Shown: positions 21,753 through 32,531 of the stretch, in pieces | Layout: each line of letters begins with the position of its first letter | How positions within the stretch are numbered: position 1 is the stretch's first letter | Notes under the pieces: generated by a model | The model's database searches: none | Told to the model about the DNA's origin: nothing | The model's input: the letters and a program-made list of their open reading frames with translations, nothing else | DNA from: Nitrosospira sp. | GTDB taxonomy: Bacteria; Pseudomonadota; Gammaproteobacteria; Burkholderiales; Nitrosomonadaceae | Assembly: GCA_013821425.1 (NCBI GenBank) | Contig: JACDGV010000020.1 | Coordinates: 1-49,871, forward strand | Direction: 5' to 3' | DNA: 49,871 nt | Translations under genes and position numbers: made by a program

Positions 21753-22229
21753 ATGACGCAGAGTGAACGGACAACCAAACGAGAAGCCGGGCCCGGCCGC
21801 AAGACGCGCCGCCACCAGGCTCGTGAGCTGGCATTACAGGGACTTTACCAATATTGCGTGGCCGGCGGAACCGTTGAGGCTATCGAAGCGCAGCTGCATG
21901 AAACGAGCGCGTACTCGAAAACGGACAAGGATTACTTCTCAGGCCTGCTGCGAGGTGTGCTTGCAAATATCGCAGAGCTGGAGCACCAGATCCAGGCCTA
22001 TCTCGATCGTCCGTTCAAGGAACTTAGTCCCGTGGAGATTTCCATTCTGCTTTTGGGAACCCACGAGCTTGCGAGTCATCCGGAAATTCCCTACCGGGCA
22101 GTAATCAACGAGGCAGTGGAACTGGCGAAAACATACGGGGGCACGCATGGACATAAATACGTCAACGGTGTGCTGGACAAACTCGCGGCAGAGCTGAGAA
22201 CGGCCGAGGTCCGTTCAAAAAGCCGGTGA
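21753..22229 (+). CDS. nusB: NusB, transcription antitermination factor
   Basis: NusB binds boxA RNA with NusE (S10) and promotes antitermination of rRNA operons. The 158-residue all-helical protein begins with a basic tail, followed by the ARELALQGLYQY segment and the family segments RPFKELSPVEISILLLGTHEL and NEAVELAKTYGG. The ribH-nusB order is common in proteobacteria. Confidence 0.97.
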   Translation: MTQSERTTKREAGPGRKTRRHQARELALQGLYQYCVAGGTVEAIEAQLHETSAYSKTDKDYFSGLLRGVLANIAELEHQIQAYLDRPFKELSPVEISILLLGTHELASHPEIPYRAVINEAVELAKTYGGTHGHKYVNGVLDKLAAELRTAEVRSKSR

Positions 22230-22409
22230 TCGAGCTGGAGAAAACCACAACCTGACCGCGTTCGGGTTTGCGTTGTCGAGCGCTGTTGAAGGGGCCGGCG
22301 CAACTACTTTTCCATCCCGAGCCGGGCGCGCAGCTAACACCACATGCCGCATGGCTTTCGCGCGCCCCCTTCTCGCAAGAGACCGACCCATTCAGAGGCT
22401 CGACCAAAA

Positions 22410-23381
22410 GTGCTGTCGGAATTCGAGATCATTCAACGCTATTTCGTGCGTCCATCCCCCCGCACGGTATTGGGAGCAGGAGATGACGCAGCCCTGATCG
22501 AGGCCTCGACGGGGATGGAATTGGCGGTTTCCACCGATATGCTGGTCTCCGGGCAGCATTTTTTTGTCGACGCCGAACCGCGTCTGCTAGGGCATAAATC
22601 GCTCGCGGTGAATTTGTCCGATATGGCTGCAATGGGAGCGAGGCCACGGTGGGCCACGCTTTCCCTGGCACTGCCCGAATCAGTTCTGTGCGACGGTGAA
22701 AAATGGCTCCAAGCGTTCGCCGAAGGGTTTTTCGAACTTGCCCACGCTCATCAGGTCGACCTGATCGGCGGGGATACCACCAAGGGCCCGCTGAATATTT
22801 GCATGACCATCATTGGAGAGGTGGCGAAAGGAAAAGCATTACGCCGCAGCGGCGCCCGGCGGGGAGATGACATTTGGATATCCGGCCGTCTGGGCGATGC
22901 CGCCCTCGCGCTTGCTAATCAGCAGGGCCACATCGTGCTTGAACCCGCTGAAATCGAAGCAAGTCTTCCCGCGCTTCTTGCGCCCCAGCCACGAGTCGAA
23001 CTGGGCCAGCGATTGATCGGCCTTGCCCGAAGCGCAATCGATGTTTCGGATGGGCTGCTGGCTGACCTGGAGCATATTCTGAAGCGTTCAAAAGTCGGTG
23101 CTATCATCAGGCTGCAAGAGATAAATTGCCCGGCTTCAATTAAAAAACGCCTCCCTCAACCACTGGCGTTAAAATGCCTCCTCGCAGGCGGAGACGATTA
23201 TGAGCTCTGCTTTACCGCCCCCACGGCGAAGCGGGCAAAAATCGAATGGCTTTCCCGGGAGCAGCGGATTGCGCTGACCCGTATCGGCACAATCACCGAG
23301 GGAGAAGACTTGATCGTGATCGATGCGGCAGGCAGGAGCATAGCGCTGGAGGCAAAAGGCTATGACCACTTCCGTGCCTGA
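22410..23381 (+). CDS. thiL: ThiL, thiamine-monophosphate kinase
   Basis: ThiL phosphorylates thiamine monophosphate to the active diphosphate. The domain layout is standard: SEFEIIQRYF at the start, the GAGDDAALI metal site, DLIGGDTTKGPLN, and DVSDGLLADLEHI. The start is placed at a GTG (22410), which gives VLSEFEII and 323 residues, the usual length. A longer frame from an ATG at 22344 would add 22 residues without family support. The end overlaps pgpA by 20 bases. Confidence 0.94.
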   Translation: MLSEFEIIQRYFVRPSPRTVLGAGDDAALIEASTGMELAVSTDMLVSGQHFFVDAEPRLLGHKSLAVNLSDMAAMGARPRWATLSLALPESVLCDGEKWLQAFAEGFFELAHAHQVDLIGGDTTKGPLNICMTIIGEVAKGKALRRSGARRGDDIWISGRLGDAALALANQQGHIVLEPAEIEASLPALLAPQPRVELGQRLIGLARSAIDVSDGLLADLEHILKRSKVGAIIRLQEINCPASIKKRLPQPLALKCLLAGGDDYELCFTAPTAKRAKIEWLSREQRIALTRIGTITEGEDLIVIDAAGRSIALEAKGYDHFRA

Positions 23382-23937
23382 TAGCGGCATGGAGGGCAGG
23401 CAGGGTGGCGAGGGGTTGGAATCAGGAATCGAGCCAGCCCGGCGGTGTCCGGACAAAGTGTTTATCCGCAGTCATCCCGCGTATTTCATCGCCTTTGGCG
23501 GGGGCGCGGGCCTGAGCCCGGTTGCGCCCGGCACGATGGGCAGTCTGGCCGCTTTTCCCTTGTTCTGGCTATTCGATTTCTTCCTGGGTCCGCTCAACTT
23601 TCTCCTGTTGATAAGTGCGATGTTTCTAGTTGGCACCTGGGCCTGCGGTGTTACCGGCAGGGCCCTGGACGACCATGATCACGGCGGCATGGTCTGGGAT
23701 GAGATCACCGCGTTCCTGCTGGTATTGTTCTTTACGCCCAAGATGGTGATATGGCAAGTATCCGCGTTTCTGCTATTCCGTTTGTTCGATATAATAAAAC
23801 CGCCGCCTATCCGGCATTATGATAGAAAGCTGCGCGGAGGTTTTGGCGTAATGCTGGATGATTTGCTAGCCGCGTTCCTGACGTTACTCTGTCTCGCGGG
23901 ATGGAAAGCGTTTGAAATAGGACGTCTAATTCCTTGA
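23362..23937 (+). CDS. pgpA: PgpA, phosphatidylglycerophosphatase A
   Basis: PgpA is an inner-membrane phosphatase that turns phosphatidylglycerol phosphate into phosphatidylglycerol. The 191-residue protein has the family motif GLSPVAPGTMGSL, several membrane segments, and the DDHDHGGMVWDEI acidic active-site segment. The first 30 residues are a variable tail, so an internal start at 23389 cannot be excluded. It lies between thiL and pncC, a recurrent proteobacterial order. Confidence 0.95.
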   Translation: MTTSVPDSGMEGRQGGEGLESGIEPARRCPDKVFIRSHPAYFIAFGGGAGLSPVAPGTMGSLAAFPLFWLFDFFLGPLNFLLLISAMFLVGTWACGVTGRALDDHDHGGMVWDEITAFLLVLFFTPKMVIWQVSAFLLFRLFDIIKPPPIRHYDRKLRGGFGVMLDDLLAAFLTLLCLAGWKAFEIGRLIP

Positions 23938-23964
23938 AGCAAGTGTTTTAGCGACGGATTAAAA

Positions 23965-24489
23965 ATGGGATCAAATGATATGGATGATCTTGCACTTCAA
24001 GATCTTGCCCGAAAGGCTGGAGCAGCGCTTGCCGAGCAGGGGTTGATGCTTGCCACCGCCGAATCCTGCACCGGCGGCTGGCTGGGACAGATGCTCACTT
24101 CGATAGCGGGAAGCTCAGGTTGGTACGAGCGGGGGTTTATCACCTACGCCACTACCTCAAAACACGAAATGCTGGGCGTGAGTACCGCGACGCTCGAAGA
24201 ATTCGGTGCGGTTTCCGAGCAGACCGCCTCCGAAATGGCGACAGGCGCGATTATGCATAGCCATGCACAAGTGGGGGTTTCCATTACCGGAATTGCCGGT
24301 CCGGACGGGGAGACCGCGGAAAAACCCGTAGGGATGGTCTGTTTTGCCTGGATAATGAAGGAGGGAATGGTGTGCGCCGAAACAAGATATTTCAGCGGTG
24401 CCCGCGAGGAAATCAGGCGCCAATCCGTGGCGGGAGCGCTGCAAGGTTTGCTCGACCTGTTACACAGTACCCCCCCGCAAGTCGGGTAG
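23965..24489 (+). CDS. pncC: PncC (CinA C-terminal domain), NMN amidohydrolase
   Basis: The 174-residue protein is the stand-alone CinA C-terminal domain, which deamidates nicotinamide mononucleotide and so recycles the pyridine ring for NAD. Visible motifs are TAESCTGGWLGQMLT, GFITYATTSKHEMLGV, and SITGIAGPDGETAEKPVGMV. It ends 12 bases before the convergent UPF0114 gene. Confidence 0.95.
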   Translation: MGSNDMDDLALQDLARKAGAALAEQGLMLATAESCTGGWLGQMLTSIAGSSGWYERGFITYATTSKHEMLGVSTATLEEFGAVSEQTASEMATGAIMHSHAQVGVSITGIAGPDGETAEKPVGMVCFAWIMKEGMVCAETRYFSGAREEIRRQSVAGALQGLLDLLHSTPPQVG

Positions 24490-24500
24490 CAACCTGTTGT

Positions 24501-25142
24501 TCAGGGTGAACTGCCTTCCTGCTTATGGGACATGCCACCGCTCATGATGCGGTCACTGGCGGCAATTGCAATCGCGGACAGTAAAAAAACCAGATGGATC
24601 CCGGTTTGGGCCAATATGGTTTTTTCATCGTACGCGTGCGCGTTGATGAACGTCTTGAGCAGGTGAATAGATGAAATGCCAATGATCGCGGTGGCGAGCT
24701 TGACCTTGAGCACCGATGCATTGACATGGGAGAGCCATTCCGGCTGATCCGGATGCCCCGCAAGATTCATGCGTGAAACGAATGTTTCATAGCCGCCAAT
24801 GATCACCATGATAAGCAGGTTGGAGATCATCACCACATCGATCAGGCCCAGCACGACAAGCATGATGGTGGTTTCGTTGATCTTGGCGGGTCTCGCCGTC
24901 CCTTCGATAGCCACCGAGTCCAATATATGTTGCAGCGCAGCCTGGTTACCCATGACCGCTCCGATAAGATCGAGCAATTCCACCCAGAAGTGATAGACAT
25001 AAACGCATTGGGCGAGAATAAGCCCCAGGTACAACGGTAACTGCAGCCAGCGCGTGGTAAATATGAAATATGCCAGCGGCTGAATTTTTCTTGGAGTGTC
25101 GGGATTAGGAATAGGATTAGCGCGGTCCTTGTTGATAGCCAT
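24501..25142 (-). CDS. UPF0114 (YqhA-like) membrane protein
   Basis: The 213-residue protein has four likely membrane segments: residues about 33-55, 86-110, 148-170 and 182-200. It carries the conserved family segment IIGGYETFVSRMNLAGHPDQPEWL. Its function is unknown; related proteins are annotated as TIGR00645/UPF0114, and structures of distant relatives suggest an ion-channel-like fold. The start MAINKDRANPIPNPD is chosen, although the frame extends 16 codons upstream. It is divergent from recA. Confidence 0.9.
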   Translation of the reverse strand: MAINKDRANPIPNPDTPRKIQPLAYFIFTTRWLQLPLYLGLILAQCVYVYHFWVELLDLIGAVMGNQAALQHILDSVAIEGTARPAKINETTIMLVVLGLIDVVMISNLLIMVIIGGYETFVSRMNLAGHPDQPEWLSHVNASVLKVKLATAIIGISSIHLLKTFINAHAYDEKTILAQTGIHLVFLLSAIAIAASDRIMSGGMSHKQEGSSP

Positions 25143-25318
25143 GCGTTTGCCAGTCTGCGGTAATAAAGAATAATTCCCCATTTTACACAATATCCGGGCA
25201 CCCCCGCTGCCCGCAGAAGACCGTTAATGCGCGCTGAGGAATAATTGCCATCTTCCTCTTCGCTTTCCCGGGGGGGCGACCTATGCGATAATTCCTCACA
25301 TTCAAAAAAGGAAATTCC

Positions 25319-26338
25319 ATGGACGAAAATAGAAGCAAGGCGCTTGCAGCGGCTCTTTCACAGATCGAAAAACAGTTCGGTAAAGGTTCGATCATGCGCT
25401 TGGGCGCCGCCGATGTTGCCAGGGACGTCCAGGTCATTTCCACTGGCTCGCTGGGACTCGATATCGCGTTGGGGGTTGGCGGGCTCCCACGCGGAAGGGT
25501 CGTGGAAATCTACGGGCCGGAATCCTCCGGCAAAACAACCCTTACCCTGCAAGTCATCGCCCAGATGCAAAAGATCGGCGGCACCGCCGCATTCATCGAC
25601 GCGGAGCACGCGCTGGACCCGCAATACGCGCAAAAAATCGGCGTCAACGTGCAGGAATTGCTGATTTCTCAGCCGGACAACGGGGAGCAGGCACTGGAAA
25701 TCGCCGACATGCTGGTGCGCTCCGGATCGGTGGACGTGGTCGTGGTCGATTCGGTCGCGGCCCTGACGCCACGGGCGGAGATCGAGGGTGAGATGGGCGA
25801 GCCGCAAATGGGGTTGCAGGCGAGACTCATGTCGCAAGCCTTGCGCAAGCTTACGGCTAATATCAAGCGCAGCAATACCATGGTAATTTTTATCAATCAG
25901 ATACGCATGAAGATCGGGGTCATGTTCGGAAGCCCGGAAACGACAACCGGCGGCAACGCATTGAAATTCTACGCATCGGTACGGCTCGACATACGCCGTA
26001 CCGGTTCCATCAAAAAGGGCGATGAAGTCATCGGCAGCGAAACCCGCGTAAAAGTGGTCAAGAACAAGGTCGCGCCGCCATTCAAGCAGGCGGAATTCGA
26101 TATTCTCTACGGAGAGGGAATTTCGCGCGAAGGTGAAATCGTCGAGTTGGGCGTGCAGCACAAGCTGATCGAGAAATCCGGCGCATGGTACGCCTATAAA
26201 GGGGAAAAAATTGGGCAAGGCAAGGACAATGCGCGGGAGTTCCTTAGAGAGCATCCTGACATAGCGATGGAAATCGAATCGAAGATCCGCACGGCCGTCG
26301 GTGTTGCCAACCCGGCGGAAACCGCCGAGGCAGAGTAA
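25319..26338 (+). CDS. recA: RecA, recombinase
   Basis: RecA forms filaments on single-stranded DNA, catalyses strand exchange and triggers self-cleavage of LexA and UmuD-type proteins. The 339-residue protein begins [23 protein letters not shown]. Walker A GPESSGKT is at 66-73. [11 protein letters not shown] and [37 protein letters not shown] are intact. A GGAAA-type ribosome site lies 5-10 bases upstream. I saw no canonical LexA box in the 176 bases before it. recX follows 57 bases downstream. Confidence 0.98.
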   Translation: MDENRSKALAAALSQIEKQFGKGSIMRLGAADVARDVQVISTGSLGLDIALGVGGLPRGRVVEIYGPESSGKTTLTLQVIAQMQKIGGTAAFIDAEHALDPQYAQKIGVNVQELLISQPDNGEQALEIADMLVRSGSVDVVVVDSVAALTPRAEIEGEMGEPQMGLQARLMSQALRKLTANIKRSNTMVIFINQIRMKIGVMFGSPETTTGGNALKFYASVRLDIRRTGSIKKGDEVIGSETRVKVVKNKVAPPFKQAEFDILYGEGISREGEIVELGVQHKLIEKSGAWYAYKGEKIGQGKDNAREFLREHPDIAMEIESKIRTAVGVANPAETAEAE

Positions 26339-26395
26339 CCCGCCCTGCATTCGGGAAAAAGCGCGGCGTAACTGGCCGGCCTCGCCGAGGTTGTC

Positions 26396-26851
26396 ATGAC
26401 AACGGAGCCCAGCCTTAAAACCCGTGCCCTGGGTTATCTGGCCCGGAGGGAGCACTCTCGGCTGGAGTTGGAAAAAAAGCTTGCGCGCCACGCCTCAGCT
26501 GCGGGGGAAATTCCCGCCGCCCTGGACGCGCTCGAGCAACAAGGCTTTCTCTCCGCCGCGCGCGTAGTCGAACAGGTGGTGCAGGTGCGCAAGAGCAAGT
26601 TCGGCAGCCAGCGGATAGCGCATGAGCTGCGCGAAAAGGGTATCGCTGAGAACCTAATCGTCGCCGCGTTGCCCGATATCAGAGAAACCGAGCACGAGCG
26701 GGCCCGCGAGGTATGGCGCAAAAAGTTTGGCGCGATGCCCGCCAATGCGAAAGAGCTGGGCAGGCAAATGCGCTTCCTGATGGGGCGGGGGTTTCCCGGG
26801 GACGTGATACGTCAAGTGCTGCGGCATTCCGATGAAGAAGAGCCGAGATGA
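26396..26851 (+). CDS. recX: RecX, regulatory protein of RecA
   Basis: RecX binds RecA filaments and caps or inhibits them. The 151-residue protein begins [32 protein letters not shown], with the helical repeats of the family and [17 protein letters not shown] near the end. Its stop overlaps the alaS start (ATGA), so the two are translationally coupled. Confidence 0.96.
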   Translation: MTTEPSLKTRALGYLARREHSRLELEKKLARHASAAGEIPAALDALEQQGFLSAARVVEQVVQVRKSKFGSQRIAHELREKGIAENLIVAALPDIRETEHERAREVWRKKFGAMPANAKELGRQMRFLMGRGFPGDVIRQVLRHSDEEEPR

Positions 26852-29436
26852 AAAGCAGTGAAATAAGGACCGCATTCCTTGAATTCTTTGAGTCGCACGG
26901 ACACACGATCGTAGCGTCGAGTCCCCTCGTTCCCTACGATGACCCCACGCTTTTGTTTACAAACGCGGGCATGGTGCAGTTCAAGGATGTGTTTCTGGGC
27001 CATGATAAGCGGCCCTATGTACGCGCGGCCAGTTCCCAGCGTTGCGTGCGTGCGGGCGGCAAGCACAACGATCTGGAGAATGTGGGCTATACCGCCCGGC
27101 ATCATACCTTCTTCGAGATGCTGGGAAACTTCAGCTTCGGCGATTATTTCAAGCGCAACGCCATCAGGTTCGCATGGGAATTCCTTACGGTCACGTTGAG
27201 GTTATCCGCGGAAAGATTGTGGGTTACTGTTTATGCCGAGGACGACGAAGCAGCGGATATATGGCTCAATGAGGTTGGCGTCGACCCTTCGCGGCTGACG
27301 CGCATCGCCACCATGGATAACTTCTGGCAAATGGGCGATACCGGCCCCTGCGGTCCCTGTTCGGAGATTTTTTATGATCATGGCCCTGCAGTTGCCGGCG
27401 GTCCACCTGGCACGCCCGAAGCGGATGGCGACCGCTTTATCGAAATCTGGAACCTGGTATTCATGCAATACAACAGGGACAGCACGGGTACGCTGCATCC
27501 GCTGCCCCGGCCGTCGGTGGATACCGGCATGGGGCTGGAGCGTATCGCCGCCGTGATGCAACAGGTTCACAGCAATTACGAAATCGACTTGTTCCGGGAC
27601 TTGATCAAGGCGGCGGCACAGGTTACCGGCACGACGGATTTATCCGGCAGCTCACTCAAGGTGATTGCCGACCACATACGTGCCTGCTCCTTTCTCATCG
27701 TCGACGGCGTGATTCCCGGCAACGAAGGGCGCGGCTATGTCCTCCGGCGCATCATTCGCCGCGCCATTCGCCACGGCTACAAGCTGGGGCAAAAACAGCC
27801 CTTCTTTTACTCCCTGGTGGAAAAACTCGCGGAAATGATGGGGGACGCCTACCCGGAACTGTTGGGGACCCAGGCTCGCGTGGCCGCCGTGCTGAAGCAG
27901 GAGGAAGAACGTTTTGCCGAGACGCTGGAAAATGGCATGCAGGTTCTGGAGGCGGCGCTGCGGCGGCAGGAGCGCATCCTGGATGGCGAAACCTTGTTTC
28001 GCCTCTATGATACATTTGGCTTCCCCCTGGATCTTACCGCTGATATTGCGCGTGAGCGCGGCATCTCCATAGACCAGGCGGGTTTCGAGCGAGCCATGGA
28101 GCGCCAGCGCCAGCGCGCTCGCGCCATGAGCAAATTCACCATGCAGGAAGCGGTCGCGTATAGTGGTCCCGCAACGGCATTCCACGGCTACGAAAGCCTG
28201 CGGCATGAAGGACAAGTTCTTGCCATCTACAAGCAAGGCAGCCGCGTGGATTTCATCGAAATGGGTGACGAGGCCGTGGTCGTCCTCGACCATACGCCGT
28301 TTTATGCCGAGTCTGGCGGTCAGGTGGGGGACCGGGGCGAGCTTCTTGCCGCGAACGGTACCTTCGTGGTCTCGGATACGCAAAAAATCCAGTCCGACGT
28401 GTTCGGCCACACGGGGGTGCTGAGGAGCGGACGCCTCGTTACCGGCGACAAGGTGCTGGCGGAGGTCGATTGCATGGCGCGGGCGCGCACCGAGCGCAAT
28501 CACTCTGTTACGCATCTGATGCATCATGCATTGCGCCAGGTCCTGGGCCCGCATGTTCAGCAAAAAGGATCATTGGTCGACGCAGACAAGACGCGCTTCG
28601 ACTTCGCGCATAACCAGCCTGTCACCGACGCAGAAATCCGTGAAGTGGAAATTCTGGTAAACGCGGAAATCCTCGCCAACGCAGTGACTGATACGCACAT
28701 AATGCCCGTGGACGAAGCAAGGAAAACTGGCGCCATGATGCTGTTCGGCGAGAAATATGGCGAGGAAGTGCGTGTGCTGAATATCGGCGCCTCGCGCGAG
28801 TTGTGCGGAGGCACGCACGTCAGGCGTACGGGCGATATCGGGCTCTTCAAGATTGTTGCAGAGTCCGGCGTGGCGGCGGGCGTGCGGCGGATAGAAGCGG
28901 TGACGGGAGAGGGGGCGCTGGCATTTATCCAGGCACAGGAAAGCCAATTGCAACAGGTAGCCGATGCGGTGAAGGTTCAGCCGCAGGAAGCCGCGGCGCG
29001 TATTACCCAGATTCTGGATAACATAAAGCAGCTCGAAAGAGAGCTCGGGCGGATGAAATCGAGACTCGCCAGCTCGCAAGGCGACGAGCTGGCGGGACAG
29101 GTTCGTGAGGTCAAGGGCACCAATGTGCTTGCCGTGTGTCTCGAAGCGGCCGACTCCAGGATTCTGCGCGACACGCTCGACAAGTTCAAGAATAAGTTCA
29201 GTCCCTGTGTCGTTGTACTCGGCACCATCGAAGATGGAAGCGTCAAGTTGATCGCGGGCGTGTCTCCCGGGCTGGTTGCGAAGGTGAAGGCTGGCGAACT
29301 GGTCAATTTCGTGGCCGGGCAGCTCGGCGGCAAAGGTGGCGGACGTGCCGATATGGCGCAGGGAGGGGGAACCCGGCCCGATGACCTGCCTGCCGCGCTC
29401 GACAGCGTCGCTGGCTGGGTTGAACAACGGTTATGA
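26848..29436 (+). CDS. alaS: AlaS, alanyl-tRNA synthetase
   Basis: AlaS charges tRNA-Ala and removes mischarged serine or glycine. The 862-residue protein is complete. Catalytic domain: the motif 1 region at the start, [18 protein letters not shown] and [11 protein letters not shown]. Editing domain: the zinc-binding [16 protein letters not shown] and [13 protein letters not shown]. The C-terminal domain has the glycine-rich [15 protein letters not shown] segment. It follows recX with a 4-base overlap. Confidence 0.98.
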   Translation: MKSSEIRTAFLEFFESHGHTIVASSPLVPYDDPTLLFTNAGMVQFKDVFLGHDKRPYVRAASSQRCVRAGGKHNDLENVGYTARHHTFFEMLGNFSFGDYFKRNAIRFAWEFLTVTLRLSAERLWVTVYAEDDEAADIWLNEVGVDPSRLTRIATMDNFWQMGDTGPCGPCSEIFYDHGPAVAGGPPGTPEADGDRFIEIWNLVFMQYNRDSTGTLHPLPRPSVDTGMGLERIAAVMQQVHSNYEIDLFRDLIKAAAQVTGTTDLSGSSLKVIADHIRACSFLIVDGVIPGNEGRGYVLRRIIRRAIRHGYKLGQKQPFFYSLVEKLAEMMGDAYPELLGTQARVAAVLKQEEERFAETLENGMQVLEAALRRQERILDGETLFRLYDTFGFPLDLTADIARERGISIDQAGFERAMERQRQRARAMSKFTMQEAVAYSGPATAFHGYESLRHEGQVLAIYKQGSRVDFIEMGDEAVVVLDHTPFYAESGGQVGDRGELLAANGTFVVSDTQKIQSDVFGHTGVLRSGRLVTGDKVLAEVDCMARARTERNHSVTHLMHHALRQVLGPHVQQKGSLVDADKTRFDFAHNQPVTDAEIREVEILVNAEILANAVTDTHIMPVDEARKTGAMMLFGEKYGEEVRVLNIGASRELCGGTHVRRTGDIGLFKIVAESGVAAGVRRIEAVTGEGALAFIQAQESQLQQVADAVKVQPQEAAARITQILDNIKQLERELGRMKSRLASSQGDELAGQVREVKGTNVLAVCLEAADSRILRDTLDKFKNKFSPCVVVLGTIEDGSVKLIAGVSPGLVAKVKAGELVNFVAGQLGGKGGGRADMAQGGGTRPDDLPAALDSVAGWVEQRL

Positions 29437-30474
<1,038 letters not shown>

Positions 30475-30517
30475 ATGAGCGAGGGCTCGCTAAAAAAGTT
30501 GTTTGAGAAGGTCGTAT

Positions 30518-31153
30518 ATGAAACGGCGGGGAAGAAAGCCAGCAGACCAGCCCGCAGTCGGGTGGTTGGACGAGCGCGCCGCGGGTCTTCCGGAAACACC
30601 CGGTATCGGTGATGATATTGGCCTTTTTCGCGAAGCGGTGAGGGACGTGGCCCCCCTGGCCGCACCTGATAAGGTCCTTTTAACCGGCAAGCGTCCCCCG
30701 CCCGTACTGCGGCAGATTCCACGGGACGAACACGTGGCGCGGGCGGATTTGCTTTCCGACCACATCGTGCTGGAGATAGAAGCGGGCGATGAATGGGCAT
30801 TCCTGCGTCCCGGTGTGGCTCGCCAGACACTCCGGCGGCTGCGGCGGGGATACTGGAATATCCAGGCGCAGCTCGACCTGCATGGGTTCACGCGTGACGC
30901 AGCCCGGCAGGAGTTGGCGGCATTTCTGGATACCAGCATAAAACGTGGTCACCGCTGTGTGAGGGTGATACACGGCAAGGGACTCAGCTCCGCAAGTCGC
31001 GAGCCGGTCCTGAAAACACGGGTTGGCGGATGGCTCTCGCAGCGCGACGATGTGCTGGCGTTTTGTCAGGCCAGGCCGGAAGACGGTGGCAGCGGGGCCG
31101 TGCTGGTGCTTCTCAAGGCATCACGCGGAATTGAAAAACCTGCCCAGACCTGA
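30518..31153 (+). CDS. Smr-domain protein (SmrA/B-like DNA endonuclease family)
   Basis: The 211-residue protein ends in an Smr domain (about residues 115-200) with the signatures LDLHGFTRDAARQEL and CVRVIHGKGLSS. Smr proteins of bacteria are nucleases of ribosome-rescue or DNA systems; which applies here is not known. The N-terminal region is low-complexity with an LFREAVRDVAPL segment common in proteobacterial relatives. The start ATG at 30518 has AAGG 6 bases upstream; a TTG at 30503 in the same frame is the alternative. Confidence 0.85.
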   Translation: MKRRGRKPADQPAVGWLDERAAGLPETPGIGDDIGLFREAVRDVAPLAAPDKVLLTGKRPPPVLRQIPRDEHVARADLLSDHIVLEIEAGDEWAFLRPGVARQTLRRLRRGYWNIQAQLDLHGFTRDAARQELAAFLDTSIKRGHRCVRVIHGKGLSSASREPVLKTRVGGWLSQRDDVLAFCQARPEDGGSGAVLVLLKASRGIEKPAQT

Positions 31154-31179
31154 TGCGGAACAAGCTTTTCGGTAGTCGA

Positions 31180-31575
31180 TCAAAGCGTCGGATTCGGCTC
31201 ATGGGAGTAAGTCTTCTCATGCAGGCTCTGACACCGCACGCACCGTTGCGCTGTGGGGTAGGCCATGAGCCGGTCAAAGCCGATTTCGCCGCCGCAATCT
31301 ATGCAATCGCCAAAATCCAGGTCAGCCATGCGCTTCAAAGCCGCTTCCACTTCACGCATCTCATTCACCTGCCGGTCAACCAGGGCGGCGTTCAGGTCCA
31401 CCAGGAGGTCGGCAACGGAATCATCGCCGGGGTCGGCTACAGCACCAGCCAGATCGGCATAGCGCTCGTCGCCGGAACGCTCCAGTTCGCCACGGATCTC
31501 TTCCCGCAATTCGAGGTAACGTCGTTGCAGCAGCGCTTTCAGTTGCGCCAGTTGATCGTCAGTCAGTTTTGCCAT
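31180..31575 (-). CDS. DksA/TraR-family zinc-finger protein
   Basis: The 131-residue protein has an N-terminal coiled coil (residues 4-35 and 60-85) and a C-terminal zinc finger with C91, C94, C112 and C115 (CIDCGGEIGF...RCVRC). DksA-type proteins insert into the RNA polymerase secondary channel and act with ppGpp. This copy is about 20 residues shorter than E. coli DksA. The acidic tip reads DPGDDSVAD rather than DxxDxA, so it may be a paralogue instead of the main DksA. The start MAKLTDDQLAQLK is chosen over an ATG 36 bases upstream. Confidence 0.85.
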   Translation of the reverse strand: MAKLTDDQLAQLKALLQRRYLELREEIRGELERSGDERYADLAGAVADPGDDSVADLLVDLNAALVDRQVNEMREVEAALKRMADLDFGDCIDCGGEIGFDRLMAYPTAQRCVRCQSLHEKTYSHEPNPTL

Positions 31576-31783
31576 GGTCGATTTTCCGTGAGTATCATCA
31601 GAGCCTGCCATTCTACCCGAGCGTCAAGAAAGGGGCTCGATATCCTGATTTCTGAATTACAGGCAGACGGTACGTCGGTGATAAAGAGCCGGGCATCAAT
31701 AGTAACGGTGAAAATTGGCCCTCGTGCGAAAAGCCACGCCCTCGCTTAACCAGGATAGTTTGGGAGCGAGCCCATAATCCGGC

Positions 31784-32311
31784 TTACGAAGCCTTCAGTT
31801 TTTCCAGATCCGCAATCACCTCGGCAGAATTGTTCGAAGTGCTCGCGGAAAGATAGATTTTTGCGATCCTGCCACTCGGATTGATCAGGAAAGTATTCCG
31901 CTTTGCCAGACTTCCATCGCCACGAAGCGAATCGTAACGCGCGGCGATCTCGCCCTTGCTATCCGCGAGAAGTGGAAACGGGAGTTCATATTTCCTGGCA
32001 AAGTTCGCATGACTGGCGGTATCGTCTACGCTCACACCGACTACCTGCGCACCCAGTTCCGTAAGCTGGTGGATATCGTCCCGAAATTTGCATGCCTGCT
32101 CCGTACAGCCCGGCGTATCATCCTTCACGTAGAAATATAGCACCAGCCACTGGCCACGAAACTCCCCCGGTGAACGAGTCTTGCCGTTCTGGTCGGGCAG
32201 GCTGAAATCCGGCGCCGGCTGGCCGACCTTGAGCCCCTGCGCATATGCCGCGTCAGGTGAGAAAAACAGCACCGCTGCCATAAAAGCCACAACCATAGCC
32301 AGTGATTTCAT
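31784..32311 (-). CDS. Exported peroxiredoxin (BCP/PrxQ type)
   Basis: The 175-residue protein begins with a signal peptide (about residues 1-24, cleavage after AYA), then an AhpC/TSA thioredoxin fold. The peroxidatic cysteine is in TPGCTEQACKF (C69), and a second cysteine, C74, lies five residues later, the spacing of the resolving cysteine in the BCP group. It therefore should reduce peroxides outside the cytoplasm. The start MKSLAMVV is chosen over an ATG 21 bases upstream. Confidence 0.9.
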   Translation of the reverse strand: MKSLAMVVAFMAAVLFFSPDAAYAQGLKVGQPAPDFSLPDQNGKTRSPGEFRGQWLVLYFYVKDDTPGCTEQACKFRDDIHQLTELGAQVVGVSVDDTASHANFARKYELPFPLLADSKGEIAARYDSLRGDGSLAKRNTFLINPSGRIAKIYLSASTSNNSAEVIADLEKLKAS

Positions 32312-32425
32312 AATGCCTCCCAAGGTTATCAAAAGGTGGACGGAGCGGAGCGTAGCCCATCATTCGCCCTCGCCAAACGTGCAATTGCTTCCGCTGATGC
32401 GCCCACTCCAATCTCGGCACCCCCC

Positions 32426-32507
32426 GTCGTTCCCGCGAAAGCGGGGATCCAGCAGTTTGTAACCCATGATTTGATTCGCGTTTTCACGAGGCTTTCACGG
32501 GAATGAC
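32426..32507. repeat. Short palindromic repeat element (REP/MITE-like)
   Basis: The element begins GTCGTTCCCG and ends CGGGAATGAC, inverted ends that match at 9 of 10 positions, and contains an internal hairpin around TCCCGCGAAAGCGGGGA. It looks like the widespread CGTTCCCGCGAAAGCGGGAATCC-type repeats of proteobacteria. It lies between the peroxiredoxin and the MFS gene. No second copy was seen in this window. Confidence 0.7.
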
Positions 32508-32531
32508 AAACCAGACATACCGCCGGTATCC

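Noticed and set aside
25190-25318. LexA box before recA
   Set aside because: No CTGT-N8-ACAG type site found; the same holds for the umuD upstream region 45142-45274, which has only unpaired half-sites.
25358-26491. 377-codon frame antisense to recA
   Set aside because: It is a high-GC shadow of recA and recX with no family support; similar shadows oppose alaS at 27652-28563 and 28570-29427.
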